64,000 nt of DNA from Stappia sp. 28M-7 (GCF_014252955.1 NZ_JACMIA010000003.1:62001-126000), one strand, 5' to 3'; positions 18,145 to 28,262 are shown, numbered from the stretch's first letter. Notes: a model not told the origin generated them from the letters alone. Translations and numbers: made by a program.

Positions 18145-19299
18145 TCACGATGCGAGATCGGCAACGACGGCGTCCAGCACGAGGCAACCGGCCGGCGTGA
18201 CGCGCATCCGTGTGCCGTCGAGTCGTTCCACCATGCCGTGTTCGACGAGATCGGCGACACGCCGCGGATCGATCCGGCGGTCGGAAATCGCTTCGAAACG
18301 GGCAAGGTCGACGCCCTCCACCAGCCGCAGGCCCATCAGCAGGAATTCGTCGCCCTGCTCTTCCTGGGTGAGGGCAGTGTCCTCCACCAGCCCCTCGCCG
18401 CGCGCCTCGACGGCGGCAAGCCAGGTCTCGGGATGGCGCTCGGTGGCGGTGGCGAACTTGCCGTTGCCGCCGGTCAGCCGGCCATGGGCGCCGGGACCGA
18501 CGCCGACATAGTCGCCGTAGCGCCAGTAGACGAGATTGTGCCGGCATTCCGCGCCGGGTGCGGCATGGTTGGAGACCTCGTAGGCCGGCATGCCGTGGGC
18601 GGCGCAGATCTCCTGCGTCAGGTCGTAGAGATCGGCCGCGGTGTCGGGATCGGGCACCACCAGCTTGCCGGTGCGGTGCAGCTCGAAATAGGGCGTGCCC
18701 TGCTCGATGGTCAGCTGGTAGAGCGACAGGTGGTCGGCGGCAAGGCCGATCGCCTCCTCCAGCTCGGTGCGCCAGGCGGCAGCATCCTGGTCGGGCCGGG
18801 CGTAGATCAGGTCGAAGGAGATGCGCCCGAAGGTCGAACGGGCGATGCCGATCGCCTCGCGCGCCTGGGCCGCGTCATGCAGCCGGCCGAGACGCTTCAG
18901 GTCCGCATCCCTCAGGGACTGCACGCCGAGCGAGAGGCGGTTGACGCCGGCGGCGCGATAGCCGCGGAACCGCTCCGCCTCCACCGAGGAGGGGTTGGCT
19001 TCCATCGAGACCTCGACGGTGGGCGAGATTTCCCAGTGGCCGGCGATGGCGTCGAGCACGCGGCCGACCGTCGCGGGAAGCATCAATGACGGGGTGCCGC
19101 CGCCGAGGAAGATCGAGTCGACCCGCCGTCCGCGCGTGCGGGCGGCGAAATAGGCAAGCTCCCGTTCGAAGGCAGCGGCAAAGCGCGCCTGATCGACGCC
19201 GGCATGGCGGACATGGCTGTTGAAGTCGCAATACGGGCATTTGGCCTCGCAGAAAGGCCAATGCACATAGATGCCGAAACCGCCGTCCGCCTGAGCCAT
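18145..19299 (-). CDS. hemW: radical SAM haem chaperone HemW
   Basis: The 384-residue protein has the radical SAM cluster motif CEAKCPYCDF (Cys17, 21, 24) and the HemN-like block DSIFLGGGTPSLM. HemW proteins are often mis-named coproporphyrinogen oxidase but carry CxxxCxxC followed by a single C-terminal HemN domain and deliver haem to target proteins. The ATG at 19299 overlaps the rdgB stop as TGATG and lies four bases from GGAGG; an in-frame ATG three bases upstream is too close to that site. It is the last gene of the rph-rdgB-hemW operon, ended by a hairpin at 18099-18125. Confidence 0.9.
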   Translation of the reverse strand: MAQADGGFGIYVHWPFCEAKCPYCDFNSHVRHAGVDQARFAAAFERELAYFAARTRGRRVDSIFLGGGTPSLMLPATVGRVLDAIAGHWEISPTVEVSMEANPSSVEAERFRGYRAAGVNRLSLGVQSLRDADLKRLGRLHDAAQAREAIGIARSTFGRISFDLIYARPDQDAAAWRTELEEAIGLAADHLSLYQLTIEQGTPYFELHRTGKLVVPDPDTAADLYDLTQEICAAHGMPAYEVSNHAAPGAECRHNLVYWRYGDYVGVGPGAHGRLTGGNGKFATATERHPETWLAAVEARGEGLVEDTALTQEEQGDEFLLMGLRLVEGVDLARFEAISDRRIDPRRVADLVEHGMVERLDGTRMRVTPAGCLVLDAVVADLAS

Positions 19300-19946
19300 C
19301 ATGCCTCCAGGCAGCGCGCCGAGAAGTCCGCGAAGGCGCGGGCACGGTGCGACAGCGCGGTGCCGTCCTGCCCGTGCTTTTCCTCCGCCGACATTTCGCC
19401 GAAGGTGCGGCTTTCGCCGTCCGGCTGGAACATCGGATCGTAGCCGAAGCCGCCGCTGCCGCGCGGCGGCCACACGGCGGTGCCCTCGACCTCGCCGCGG
19501 AACAGCGCGACCTCGCCGTCCGGCCAGGCAAGGCACAGCACGGCGACGAAGGACGAGCGGCGGCTCGCCGGATCGGTCGCGCCGGCGGCATGCAGCTTTT
19601 CCTCGATGGTCCGCATGGCCATCGCGAAATCCTTCTCCGGCCCCGCCCAGCGGGCCGAGTAGACCCCGGGATCGCCGTTCAGCGCGAAGACGCAGAAGCC
19701 GCTGTCGTCGGCAAGCGCCGGCAGGCCCGAGGCCTCGGCGGCCGCGCGGGCCTTCAGCTCGGCATTGGCCTCGAAGGTGGTGCCGGTCTCTTCCGGCTCC
19801 GGCAGGCCGAGCGAGCCGGCCGAGACGACCTCGTAGCCGTAGGGCGCCATCAGGTCGCCGAACTCGCGCAGCTTGCCCGGATTGTGGCTCGCCAGCACGA
19901 TGCGGCCGGGCTCGAGCCGGCGCATGGGGGAGGTGGTGTCGGTCAT
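19299..19946 (-). CDS. rdgB: XTP/dITP diphosphatase (house-cleaning NTPase)
   Basis: The 215-residue protein hydrolyses deaminated purine triphosphates (dITP, XTP) to keep them out of DNA. It begins with the family [10 protein letters not shown] motif near residue 20, then [42 protein letters not shown] and the C-terminal [15 protein letters not shown] block. The ATG at 19946 starts seven bases after the rph stop, and its stop overlaps hemW. The order rph-rdgB-hemW is common in alphaproteobacteria. Confidence 0.95.
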   Translation of the reverse strand: MTDTTSPMRRLEPGRIVLASHNPGKLREFGDLMAPYGYEVVSAGSLGLPEPEETGTTFEANAELKARAAAEASGLPALADDSGFCVFALNGDPGVYSARWAGPEKDFAMAMRTIEEKLHAAGATDPASRRSSFVAVLCLAWPDGEVALFRGEVEGTAVWPPRGSGGFGYDPMFQPDGESRTFGEMSAEEKHGQDGTALSHRARAFADFSARCLEA

Positions 19947-19953
19947 GCGAGCC

Positions 19954-20667
19954 TCACGAGATCGCCATCTTCTGCAGGTCGACCAGCCGGCCGATGCCGG
20001 ACTTGGCCAGCGCCAGCAGCTGCGCAAACTGCTCCTCGGAGAAGGGCTCGCCTTCCGCCGTGCCCTGGATCTCGACGATGCCGCCGGAACCGGTCATGAC
20101 GAAATTGGCGTCGGTATCTGCGTCCGAGTCCTCGAGATAGTCGAGATCGAGCACCGCCTGGCCGCCATGGATGCCGCAGGAAATCGCGGCGATATGGTCC
20201 TTCAGCACCTTGCCGGCGACCATGTCGCGGGCGCGCATCCACTCGATGCAGTCGTGCAGGGCGACCCAGGCGCCGGTGATCGCGGCGGTGCGGGTGCCGC
20301 CATCGGCCTGGATGACGTCGCAATCGACGGAGATCTGGCGCTCGCCGAGCAGCGGCAGGTCGACGATGGCGCGCAGCGAGCGGCCGATCAGCCGCTGGAT
20401 CTCCTGGGTACGGCCGGACTGCTTTCCCGCGGCGGCCTCGCGGCGCATGCGCTCGCCGGTGGCGCGCGGCAGCATGCCGTATTCTGCGGTGACCCAGCCG
20501 CGGCCCTGGCCGCGCAGCCAGGGCGGAATGCGCTCTTCCAGGCTCGCGGTGCACAGCACATGCGTGTCGCCGAACTTGACCAGGCACGACCCTTCTGCGT
20601 GCTTGGAAACGCTCCGTTCCAGCGTCACGGCGCGCAACTCGTCCGCTGCACGTTTGGATGGCCGCAT
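19954..20667 (-). CDS. rph: ribonuclease PH
   Basis: The 237-residue exoribonuclease trims tRNA 3' ends by phosphorolysis, and its length matches the E. coli enzyme. Family blocks visible are [12 protein letters not shown] at the start, [34 protein letters not shown], and [18 protein letters not shown], with [17 protein letters not shown] containing the phosphate and tRNA-contacting Arg residues. The ATG at 20667 heads an operon with rdgB and hemW and is divergent from hrcA, the standard alphaproteobacterial arrangement. Confidence 0.95.
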   Translation of the reverse strand: MRPSKRAADELRAVTLERSVSKHAEGSCLVKFGDTHVLCTASLEERIPPWLRGQGRGWVTAEYGMLPRATGERMRREAAAGKQSGRTQEIQRLIGRSLRAIVDLPLLGERQISVDCDVIQADGGTRTAAITGAWVALHDCIEWMRARDMVAGKVLKDHIAAISCGIHGGQAVLDLDYLEDSDADTDANFVMTGSGGIVEIQGTAEGEPFSEEQFAQLLALAKSGIGRLVDLQKMAIS

Positions 20668-20693
20668 GTCGATCCCCTTCAAGCCTGCCGCGC

Positions 20694-20709
20694 GGGGCAT
20701 CGATGCCCC
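20694..20709. promoter_or_regulatory. perfect 16-bp palindrome upstream of rph
   Basis: GGGGCATCGATGCCCC is fully self-complementary and lies 27 bp upstream of the rph start, in its 5' leader. It could be an operator or a short RNA hairpin. It does not resemble the CIRCE element (TTAGCACTC-N9-GAGTGCTAA) expected for the divergent hrcA. Confidence 0.4.
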
Positions 20710-20943
20710 TTGCTCCTGTTTCGCGTCCCTCTTAATCCAATATGGGACCGGAATGAAATGCCTGTCTGCCGCTTGTCCCGTGCCGGCCCCCATGCGGGAC
20801 CTTCGTTCTTGCGCCTTTGGCATGGGCAATCGCGGGCAGGGCGCACTATATTCGGTGGCGCGCCATGTGGCCGAACAGGCAGGGCCGCCGGGCAGGGGAC
20901 ATAAGGTGCCGAACGTGGATTTGCAGAACCGGGGAGCAGGAAC

Positions 20944-22011
20944 GTGACGCTGGGTGTGCCGTCCGTGAGCCTTGGCGATCTCGACAAGCGGTCGCGGGAG
21001 ATCTTCCGTGCCATCGTGGAATCCTATCTCGACACCGGCGAGCCGGTGGGTTCGCGCAATCTGTCGCGCCTGCCGGGCATCCAGCTGTCGCCGGCCTCGA
21101 TCCGCAACATCATGTCGGACCTGGAGCATGCCGGGCTGCTCTATGCCCCGCATACCTCGGCCGGGCGCATGCCGACGGAAGGGGGCCTGCGCTTCTTCGT
21201 CGACGCGCTGCTGGAGGTGGGCGACCTGACGCGCGAGGAGCGCGACCAGATCGACATTCAGGTCAAGGCGGCGCGCAGCGAGCGCACCAGCGAGCAGCTT
21301 CTGACCGAGGCCAGCCAGATGCTGTCCGGCCTGTCGCGCGGGGCGGGCGTCGTCTTCACCCACAAGGCGGATGTGCGCCTGCGGCATGTCGAATTCGTCC
21401 GCATCGAGCCGCTGAAGGCGCTTGTGGTGCTGGTCGGCGACGACGGCTCGGTTGAGAACCGCATCGTCGACCTGCCGCCGGGCCTGCCGCAGACGGCGCT
21501 GATGGAGGCGTCGAACTATCTCACCAGCCTGATCCGCGGGCGGACGCTCGCCGAGGCGCGGCGTGAGCTGGAGACCCAGCGCGACCGCCACCAGAAGGAG
21601 CTGGACGAGCTGACCGCCAAGCTGGTGGAAGCCGGCATCGCCACCCGTTCCGGCGTGGTCGACGCGGCCGGCTCGCTGATCGTGCGCGGCCGCTCCAACC
21701 TCTTGTCGCACCTGGAGGCCGAGCAGGACCTGGAGCGCATCCGCCTGCTGTTCGACGACCTGGAGAACAAGCGCGACCTGATCCAGCTGCTGGCCGCGGC
21801 CGAGGGCGGCGACGGTGTGCGCATCTTCATCGGCTCGGAGAACAAGCTGTTCTCGCTGTCCGGCTCCTCCATCGTCGTCTCGCCCTTCCGCGACCAGGAC
21901 GACCGGATCATCGGCGTGCTCGGCGTGATCGGCCCGACCCGGCTGAACTATGCCCGCATCATCCCGATGGTCGACTATACCGCCCGGCTGGTCGGCCGCC
22001 TGCTGCGCTGA
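20944..22011 (+). CDS. hrcA: heat-inducible transcription repressor HrcA
   Basis: The 355-residue repressor controls groESL-type chaperone operons by binding CIRCE. Its N-terminal winged helix is plain: [27 protein letters not shown] followed by [39 protein letters not shown]. The GAF-like C-terminal domain ends in [24 protein letters not shown]. The start is a GTG after GGAGCAGGAAC. A possible -10 (TATATT) lies at 20847-20852, but no CIRCE is seen in the 276-bp gap to rph, so no autoregulation is evident. grpE, the usual next gene, is replaced by a MoeB/ThiF-like gene. Confidence 0.95.
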   Translation: MTLGVPSVSLGDLDKRSREIFRAIVESYLDTGEPVGSRNLSRLPGIQLSPASIRNIMSDLEHAGLLYAPHTSAGRMPTEGGLRFFVDALLEVGDLTREERDQIDIQVKAARSERTSEQLLTEASQMLSGLSRGAGVVFTHKADVRLRHVEFVRIEPLKALVVLVGDDGSVENRIVDLPPGLPQTALMEASNYLTSLIRGRTLAEARRELETQRDRHQKELDELTAKLVEAGIATRSGVVDAAGSLIVRGRSNLLSHLEAEQDLERIRLLFDDLENKRDLIQLLAAAEGGDGVRIFIGSENKLFSLSGSSIVVSPFRDQDDRIIGVLGVIGPTRLNYARIIPMVDYTARLVGRLLR

Positions 22012-22044
22012 CCGTCTGCCTCCCCTGATGCTCCGGACCCCTTG

Positions 22045-22851
22045 ATGACCATGCTTTCGCCCGCAGAATTGGAACGCTATGCCCGCCACATCGTGTTGCA
22101 GGATGTCGGCGGTCCCGGCCAGCAGAAGCTGAAGGCCGCGAAGGTGCTGGTGATCGGCGCCGGCGGGCTCGGCGCGCCGGTCTTGCAATATCTGGCGGCG
22201 GCCGGCGTCGGCACGCTCGGCGTCGTCGACGACGACACCGTGTCGCTGTCCAACCTGCAGCGCCAGGTGATCCACGACACCGACCATCTGGGCGAGCCGA
22301 AGGTGGCGAGCGCGGCCGAGGCGATCGCCCGGTTGAACCCGCATGTGAAGGTCGAGCCGCATGTGGCGCGGCTTGGCGCGATGAACGCGCTGGCGCTGAT
22401 CTCGCGCTACGACCTCGTGGTCGACGGCTCCGACAATTTCGCCACCCGTTATCTGGTCTCCGATGCCTGCTTCTTCGCCGGCAAGCCGCTGGTCACCGGC
22501 GCGGTCGGACGGCTCGACGGGTCGCTGACGCTGCTGAAGCCGCACGAGACCGGCGAGGACGGCACGCCGAACCCGACCTATCGGTGTCTCTTCCCCGAGC
22601 GCCCGGCCGACGGGCTGCTGCCGACCTGTGCGCAGGCCGGCGTGCTCGGTGCGCTGACCGGCATCGTCGGCACGATGCAGGCGATGGAGGCGATCAAGGA
22701 GATCGTCGGCTTCGGCGAAGGCCTGCTCGGCCGGCTGTTGCTGGTCGATACCCGCTCCATGCGCTTCGAGACGATCCGCTATCGCTGGAGCGCCAAGAAC
22801 CCGCTGAACGGCACCGTCCGCAAGCGCTTCGACGAGCTGGCCGGCGCGTGA
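22045..22851 (+). CDS. MoeB/ThiF-type E1-like adenylyltransferase
   Basis: The 268-residue protein belongs to the HesA/MoeB/ThiF family, which adenylates the C-terminal glycine of small sulphur carriers such as MoaD or ThiS. The nucleotide motif [19 protein letters not shown] is near residue 40, followed by [16 protein letters not shown] with the Arg finger and [16 protein letters not shown]. Only one Cys of the YRCLFP type is present, and the C-terminal CxxC pair of the zinc site is missing; there is no rhodanese domain. The ATG at 22045 is preferred over an upstream TTG and a downstream ATG. Its stop overlaps the next gene (GTGA). Confidence 0.85.
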   Translation: MTMLSPAELERYARHIVLQDVGGPGQQKLKAAKVLVIGAGGLGAPVLQYLAAAGVGTLGVVDDDTVSLSNLQRQVIHDTDHLGEPKVASAAEAIARLNPHVKVEPHVARLGAMNALALISRYDLVVDGSDNFATRYLVSDACFFAGKPLVTGAVGRLDGSLTLLKPHETGEDGTPNPTYRCLFPERPADGLLPTCAQAGVLGALTGIVGTMQAMEAIKEIVGFGEGLLGRLLLVDTRSMRFETIRYRWSAKNPLNGTVRKRFDELAGA

Positions 22852-23612
22852 ACGGCTTGTTCCGCCTGCGCCGGCAGCCGGTCCTGCCCGAGGAGATCAC
22901 CCTGGAGATCGACGGGCGGGAGCAGCGCATCGTGCTGCGCGGCAACCCGCAGGCGCGCCGCTATATCCTGCGCGTGCCCTCCGACGGCGGCGCCCCGGTG
23001 CTGACCGTGCCGAAGGGCGGGACCCTTGCCACCGCGCGCGAGTTCGCGCAGCGCCAGCGCGGCTGGCTGGCCGGGCGGCTGGGCGAGCGGCCCGAGGCGG
23101 TGCCTTTTGCGGAAGGCGGGGTGATCCCGCTGCGCGGGGCGGCGCACAGGATCATTGCCGCCGGCGGATTGCGTGGGCTGGTGCGCGCCGAGCCGGCCCC
23201 GGAGCTGGAAGAGGACAGCGAAGCCGCCGGCCGCCTGCTGGTGCCCGGCGCTGGCGAGCACATCGCCCGCAAGCTCACCGACTGGCTGAAGCGCGAGGCG
23301 CGGCGGGACCTGGAGCGCGCGGTCGCGCACCATGCGGCGGCGCTGGGCCGCACGCCCACGGCCCTCACCCTGCGCGACACGCGGAGCCGCTGGGGCTCCT
23401 GCACGGCGGACGGGCGGCTCTCCTTCTCCTGGCGGCTTGTGCTTGCGCCGCCGTCGATCCTCGATTACGTCGCTGCCCATGAGGTCGCTCATCTTGCCGA
23501 GATGAACCACGGCCCGCGCTTCTGGGCCCACTGCCGCCGTCTTGCCCCGCACACGGAGGAGGCGCGCGACTGGCTGAAGCGCGAGGGCGGCCGCCTGCAT
23601 CTTTACGGCTGA
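22848..23612 (+). CDS. YgjP/SprT-like zinc metallopeptidase (DUF45)
   Basis: The 254-residue protein carries the zinc-protease HEVAH motif in [19 protein letters not shown] near residue 205, with the downstream Glu/His typical of YgjP-like (M48-related, DUF45) proteins. Just before it is [18 protein letters not shown], the most conserved block of the family. The substrate is not known. The GTG start at 22848 overlaps the TGA of the moeB-like gene by three bases, indicating translational coupling. Confidence 0.85.
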   Translation: MNGLFRLRRQPVLPEEITLEIDGREQRIVLRGNPQARRYILRVPSDGGAPVLTVPKGGTLATAREFAQRQRGWLAGRLGERPEAVPFAEGGVIPLRGAAHRIIAAGGLRGLVRAEPAPELEEDSEAAGRLLVPGAGEHIARKLTDWLKREARRDLERAVAHHAAALGRTPTALTLRDTRSRWGSCTADGRLSFSWRLVLAPPSILDYVAAHEVAHLAEMNHGPRFWAHCRRLAPHTEEARDWLKREGGRLHLYG

Positions 23613-23699
23613 CCCGGCAGTCCTGCCCCGCCAGCCGCCCTCTCTCCCCGGCGCCCGCCCAAGCTCGCGGCCGCGCGCCGTCGCCAGAAGGCCGCTCGC

Positions 23700-24887
23700 A
23701 TGCTCAAGCCGGACACCTGGGCGCTTACCATCCTGCTCGCCAGCCTGACGGCGCTCGGCCCGATCTCCACCGACATGTACCTGCCGGCGCTGCCCTCGAT
23801 CCTGCGCGAGCTGGAAACCAACCACGCGGCGGTGCAGCTGACCCTGTCGGTGTTCCTCGTCGGCTTCGCCGCGGGGCAGGTGTTCTACGGCCCGCTCGCC
23901 GACCGCATCGGCCGCAAGCCGGTGCTGATCGCCGGCCTTGCCATCTACGCGGTGGCGAGCCTTGCCTGCACGCTGGCGCCGACCGTCGAGGTGCTGATCG
24001 TGGCGCGCTTCTGCCAGGCCTTCGGCGCGGCGGGACCGGTGGTGCTGGCGCGCGCCGTGGTGCGCGATCTCTACGAGGGGCCGCGCGCGGGCCAGGAACT
24101 CGCCCGCATGGGCTCGATCATGGGCCTTGCCCCGGCGATCGCGCCGTTCTTCGGCGGGTTGATCGCGGCGGCCGGCGGCTGGCGCTTCGTCTTCTTGGTC
24201 TCGGTCGCCTTCGCCGCCGCGGTGATCGTCGGCATCTGGCGCGGCCTGCCCGAGACGATCCGGGCGCGTGAGACCGCACCCTTCTCGATCCGCGCGATCC
24301 TGTCGGGCTTCGGCGGCCTGCTGCGCCACCGCGCCTATGCCGCCTATCTGGCGGTGGTGACGCTGACCTATTGCGGGCTGTTCGCCTTCATCTCCGGCTC
24401 GTCCTTCGTGCTGCAGGACATCTTCGCCCTCAGCCCTTCGGTCTACGGCATCGCCTTCGGCGTCTGCGCCGGCGCCTATGTGGTGGGAACGCTGATCGGC
24501 CAGCGGCTGGCGCCGAAAAAGGGCGCGGAAGTCACGATTCTGACGGGCTGCGTGCTGCTGGCGCTGGGCGGGGCGGCGATGATCGCCGCGGTTCTGGCCG
24601 CGCCCTCGGCCGTTTCCGTCATCGCGCCGATGATGCTCTACATGGTGGGGGTGGGCCTTGCCCTGCCGCAGGCGCAGGCCGCGGCCCTGATGCCCTTCCC
24701 GGACCGCGCCGGCAGCGCGTCGTCGCTGATGGGCATCTGCCAGATGGGCACGGCCGCGGCGGTGGGCATCGCCGTCGGCGCCACCCATGGCGGCACTGCC
24801 CTGCCGCTGGCGTTGATCATCGCCGCCAACGGCTTCGGCGCGGTTCTGGCGCTGCTGGTCAGCCGCCGCGCCCGCAGGGCCGGCTGA
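23700..24887 (+). CDS. Bcr/CflA-family multidrug efflux MFS transporter
   Basis: The 395-residue inner-membrane protein has about twelve hydrophobic segments. The N-terminus STDMYLPALPSI is the Bcr/CflA signature, followed by the MFS loop GPLADRIGRKPVL and the drug-H+ antiporter motif in RFCQAFGAAGPVVLARAVVRD. Members export drugs such as bicyclomycin, or sulphonamides and amino acids, so the substrate is open. It is the last gene of the hrcA-direction run and converges on the PBP1A gene with only 10 bp between stops. Confidence 0.9.
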   Translation: MLKPDTWALTILLASLTALGPISTDMYLPALPSILRELETNHAAVQLTLSVFLVGFAAGQVFYGPLADRIGRKPVLIAGLAIYAVASLACTLAPTVEVLIVARFCQAFGAAGPVVLARAVVRDLYEGPRAGQELARMGSIMGLAPAIAPFFGGLIAAAGGWRFVFLVSVAFAAAVIVGIWRGLPETIRARETAPFSIRAILSGFGGLLRHRAYAAYLAVVTLTYCGLFAFISGSSFVLQDIFALSPSVYGIAFGVCAGAYVVGTLIGQRLAPKKGAEVTILTGCVLLALGGAAMIAAVLAAPSAVSVIAPMMLYMVGVGLALPQAQAAALMPFPDRAGSASSLMGICQMGTAAAVGIAVGATHGGTALPLALIIAANGFGAVLALLVSRRARRAG

Positions 24888-24897
24888 GCGGCTTCCC

Positions 24898-27174
24898 TCA
24901 GCCCCCGAAAATCCGGTTGAGCAGGTCGAGCGGTCCGCCGCCGCCGTCCGAATCGCGCATCGGCGGCAGCCGGCGCGCCGGATCGCCCTCGGCCGGAATG
25001 TCGCGCATCGGCATGTCGAGCGGCGCTGCGGCAGGTTCGGCGACCTGCACCGGCCGGTCGGACACGCCCGGAAGGCTGGCGACAGGCAGGCCCTGGTGGC
25101 CCGCCTGCATCACGTCCTTCCACACCTTCGCCGGCAGCGAACCGCCGGTGGCGCGCTTGGTCGGCGAATTGTCGTCGTTGCCGAGCCAGACGGCGGTGGT
25201 CAGCGTGCCGGTGTAGCCGATGAACCAGCCGTCGCGGAAATCCTGGCTGGTGCCGGTCTTGCCGCCGGCCGGGCGGCCCGGCAGATTGGCGATCTTGCCG
25301 GTGCCGGTCGTCAGCGTCTGCGCCATCATCATGTTCATGTCGGCCAGCGTCGCATGGTCGATGACCCGCCCCGCGCCGTCGCCGGTGCGCGCGTAGAGCA
25401 CCTTGCCCTCCAGCGTGCGGATCTGGCGGATGACATGCGGCACCACCGCATAGCCGCCATTCGAAAACGGCGTGTAGCCGGCGGCGATCTCCAGCGGCGT
25501 CACCTCCGAGGTGCCGAGTGAGATCGACAGGTTGGAGGCGAGCGGCGAGGTGATGCCGAGCTTACGGGCGGTGCGGATGATGGCGCGCGGGCCGACTTCT
25601 TCCGCCAGCCGCGCGGCCACGGTGTTGAGCGACAGCGACAGCGCCTCGGTTAGCGTCACCGGCCCGCGATAGGTCTTGGTGTAGTTCTTCGGCGCCCACT
25701 TGCCGATCTTGACCGGCTCGTCGACCCGCACGGTTGCGGGCGTCAGCCCGCGCTCCAGCGCGGCGAGATAGACGAAGGGCTTGAAGGCGGAACCGGGCTG
25801 GCGCCGGGCGTTGACCGCGCGGTTGAACTGGCTTTGCGCATAGTCGCGTCCGCCGACCAGCGCCTTGACCGCGCCCGCCCCGTCCAGCGTGACGACGGCG
25901 CCCTGGCCGACGCCGAGCTTGGCGCCTTCCTCGGACAGGGCCCGGCGCAAGGCATCCTCGGCGATGATCTGCAGGCCGAGATCGATCGTCGTGTCGACGA
26001 TGATGTCGTCCTCGATGGCGCCGACATAGCCCGGCAGCAGCTCCATCACCCAGTCGGCGATGTAGTTCTCGCTGGCCGAGGTGTGGTGGGTGACGACGCG
26101 CATCGGCGCGGCGATGGCATCGCGCGCCTCCGCGTCGGTGAGATAGCCCTCCTCGGCCATGGCCGCGAGCACGGTGGTGGCCCGCTCCTGGGCAAGGTCC
26201 GGATTGCGGGTCGGGGCATAGCGCGAGGGCGCCTTGAGCAGGCCGGCCAGCGTCGCCGCCTCCGACACGCTGATCAAACGCGCCGACTTGCCGAAATAGC
26301 GCCGGGCGGCCGCATCGACGCCATAGGCGCCGGCGCCGAAATAGACCCGGTTGAGATACATCTCCAGGATCTCGTCCTTGGAGTAGTTGGTCTCCAGCCA
26401 GAGCGCGAGGACCGCCTCCTGCACCTTGCGCCGCAAGGTGCGGTCGGGCTCCAGGAAGAGGTTCTTGGCCAGCTGCTGGGTCAGCGTCGAGCCGCCCTGC
26501 ACCAGCCGGCCGGAGGTGATGTTGGTCAGCACCGCGCGGCCGAGGCCGAGCGGATCGAGGCCGAAATGCGAGTAGAAGCGCCGGTCCTCGATGGCGATCA
26601 CCGCCTGCGGCAGATAGGGCGGCAGCTGTTCGAGCCGCACCGCTTCGCCGCCCGTGTCGCCGCGATTCGCCATCAACGTTCCGTCGGCGGCGACGATGCG
26701 CACATTGGGCGGGCGCTGCGGCACCTTCCATTCGGAGGTCGGCGGCAGATAGGCGGCGTAGTAGATGAGGACGCCGATGCCGGCGATGCCGCCCCAGATG
26801 CACAGGACGAAGCTCCAGTAGAGGCCCCGCCGCAACAGGCGCGAGATGCCGCCGCGCTGGCGCTTGGCGCGGGGCTTGCCGCGCCCGCCCTTGCGCCCGC
26901 CGCCCTTGCCGCCGCCGCTATTGCCGCCGCTGCCCCGGCTGGAGCTGGAACCCGAGTTGGGGCCGGCGCCGACGCTGTCCAGGGAACCGGGCTTGCGGGC
27001 CGTGCGCTTGCGGGCCGGCGCGGACGAAGAGGAGGAGGACGAGGAGGACGCGTGTCCGCCGGCCGCCGGCCGGTCGGCGCCGGTCAGCCGCATGTCCAGC
27101 GTCGCGCCGCTGGGCTCCATCTTCGGCTCGACGCGGGTGGGGCGCCGGCTTCCGGGTGACGATCCGCGAGCCAT
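24898..27174 (-). CDS. bifunctional penicillin-binding protein 1A family
   Basis: This 758-residue class A PBP makes peptidoglycan at the periplasmic face. After a basic, Ser-rich cytoplasmic tail of about 120 residues (including a run of serines and an RGK/GGG stretch) there is one membrane segment (LCIWGGIAGIGVLIYYA). The GT51 glycosyltransferase follows with EDRRFYSHFG and GGSTLTQQLAKNLFL. The transpeptidase has SAFK (active Ser), SLN and KTGTSQ. The ATG at 27174 is chosen over an upstream TTG at 27195. The tail is longer than in enteric PBP1A; its low-complexity composition is probably the reason. Confidence 0.92.
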   Translation of the reverse strand: MARGSSPGSRRPTRVEPKMEPSGATLDMRLTGADRPAAGGHASSSSSSSSSAPARKRTARKPGSLDSVGAGPNSGSSSSRGSGGNSGGGKGGGRKGGRGKPRAKRQRGGISRLLRRGLYWSFVLCIWGGIAGIGVLIYYAAYLPPTSEWKVPQRPPNVRIVAADGTLMANRGDTGGEAVRLEQLPPYLPQAVIAIEDRRFYSHFGLDPLGLGRAVLTNITSGRLVQGGSTLTQQLAKNLFLEPDRTLRRKVQEAVLALWLETNYSKDEILEMYLNRVYFGAGAYGVDAAARRYFGKSARLISVSEAATLAGLLKAPSRYAPTRNPDLAQERATTVLAAMAEEGYLTDAEARDAIAAPMRVVTHHTSASENYIADWVMELLPGYVGAIEDDIIVDTTIDLGLQIIAEDALRRALSEEGAKLGVGQGAVVTLDGAGAVKALVGGRDYAQSQFNRAVNARRQPGSAFKPFVYLAALERGLTPATVRVDEPVKIGKWAPKNYTKTYRGPVTLTEALSLSLNTVAARLAEEVGPRAIIRTARKLGITSPLASNLSISLGTSEVTPLEIAAGYTPFSNGGYAVVPHVIRQIRTLEGKVLYARTGDGAGRVIDHATLADMNMMMAQTLTTGTGKIANLPGRPAGGKTGTSQDFRDGWFIGYTGTLTTAVWLGNDDNSPTKRATGGSLPAKVWKDVMQAGHQGLPVASLPGVSDRPVQVAEPAAAPLDMPMRDIPAEGDPARRLPPMRDSDGGGGPLDLLNRIFGG

Positions 27175-27452
27175 CGATTCGCTCTGTTCCTCCAAGATGC
27201 ACAGGGGGCGTCGGCTATTGGTCGATCCGGTGCCGATCCTCCGGCACGTCTTGCGTGCCCGAGCTTCGCCTTGGAGCCTAAATGCGGCGATTTAAGGGGG
27301 TGTTAACTACCGCATGAGGGCACCCGGCCGCGCCCTGACGCGGCTTTACAGCTCTGCCCGCCGCGCGTTACGCCTTGATCCGAACACGGGGGGCGGGACA
27401 GGCGGCAGCGGGCCGCCGTAGCCCTACGGGCAGCTCCATGAAAGGTGCAGGC

Positions 27453-27755
27453 ATGGCAAAGGCATATTGGGTGGCGCGGGTCGATGTGAGCGATCCGGAC
27501 GCCTACAGGAAATATATCGAGGCGAATGCCGAGGCGTTTCGCGCCTATGGCGCCCGCTTCATCGTGCGCGGCGGCCGCTTCGAGTGCAAGGAAGGCGCCG
27601 CGCGCCAGCGCAACGTGGTGATCGAGTTCGACAGCTACGAAAAGGCGCTCGAGTGCTACGAGAGCGAAGCCTATGCCTATGCCAAGTCGCTGCGCGCCTC
27701 GCACGCGGTCTCGGACCTGGTGATCGTCGAGGGCTACGACGGCTCGCAGCCGTGA
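27453..27755 (+). CDS. DUF1330 family protein
   Basis: The 100-residue protein is a ferredoxin-fold dimeric alpha-beta barrel of the DUF1330 family: it begins AKAYWVARVDVSDPDAYRKYIEANAEAF and has the conserved GGRFECKEG and VVIEFDSYEKALECYES blocks. No enzymatic function is established for the family. The ATG at 27453 is used because it starts the conserved strand; another in-frame ATG lies 15 bases upstream. Its stop overlaps the GTG start of the GNAT gene downstream. Confidence 0.88.
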   Translation: MAKAYWVARVDVSDPDAYRKYIEANAEAFRAYGARFIVRGGRFECKEGAARQRNVVIEFDSYEKALECYESEAYAYAKSLRASHAVSDLVIVEGYDGSQP

Positions 27756-28231
27756 GCGCGCCGGCCGGGGCCTTCGTGGTGCGGGTTGCAGGACCCGAGG
27801 ATGTCCCGGCCCTGCACGAGCTGTGGCTGGCGGAGGCGGACCGGCGCGACTGGTCCCCGGCCGCCTCGCCGGAAGGCTTGCTGCCCGAGCTCGACCTGCT
27901 GGCGGCGGAAAACCGGGTCTGGGGTGCCTTTCGCCGCGGCCGGCCCGTCGCCATGGCGGCGGCGGGCGAACTGGACGGGGCGATGTGGCTGTCGGTGATG
28001 GGCGTTGCCTCGGCCTGCCGCGGCGGGGGCCTGTCGCGCTCGCTGCTGGCCTCGCTGCTCGGGCATGGCGCCTGGGCCGGCTATTCCGCGCTCGTCGCCT
28101 TCGCGCGGCCCGAGCGCGGCGGCTTTCTCGATCATGTCGGCTTCCTGCGGCTGGACGCCGGCCAGCTCGATGCCGGCGCGCGAAACATCGCCGCCCGCTA
28201 CGGCGTCGAGCCCTGGGCCCGGCGCCTTTGA
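27752..28231 (+). CDS. GNAT family N-acetyltransferase
   Basis: The 159-residue protein has the GNAT layout: an N-terminal VRVAGPEDVPALHELW strand-helix, a central VMGVASACRGGGLSRSLLASLL stretch that matches the acetyl-CoA pyrophosphate loop (R-x-x-G-x-G/A), and a C-terminal FLDHVGFLRL block. The start GTG overlaps the stop of the DUF1330 gene, so the two are coupled. The acceptor molecule is unknown. It converges on olsB with 31 bp between. Confidence 0.72.
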   Translation: MSAPAGAFVVRVAGPEDVPALHELWLAEADRRDWSPAASPEGLLPELDLLAAENRVWGAFRRGRPVAMAAAGELDGAMWLSVMGVASACRGGGLSRSLLASLLGHGAWAGYSALVAFARPERGGFLDHVGFLRLDAGQLDAGARNIAARYGVEPWARRL

Positions 28232-28262
28232 GGAGTGCCGGGGCGCCCTGACCGAGGGCGCG

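Noticed and set aside
20668-20943. Search for a CIRCE element in the rph-hrcA gap
   Set aside because: No TTAGCACTC or its inverted partner at nine bases was found, even allowing several mismatches by eye.
22779-24788. A 669-codon minus-strand frame opposite moeB-like, ygjP-like and bcr-like genes
   Set aside because: Biased composition, no motif, and overlap with well-supported genes.
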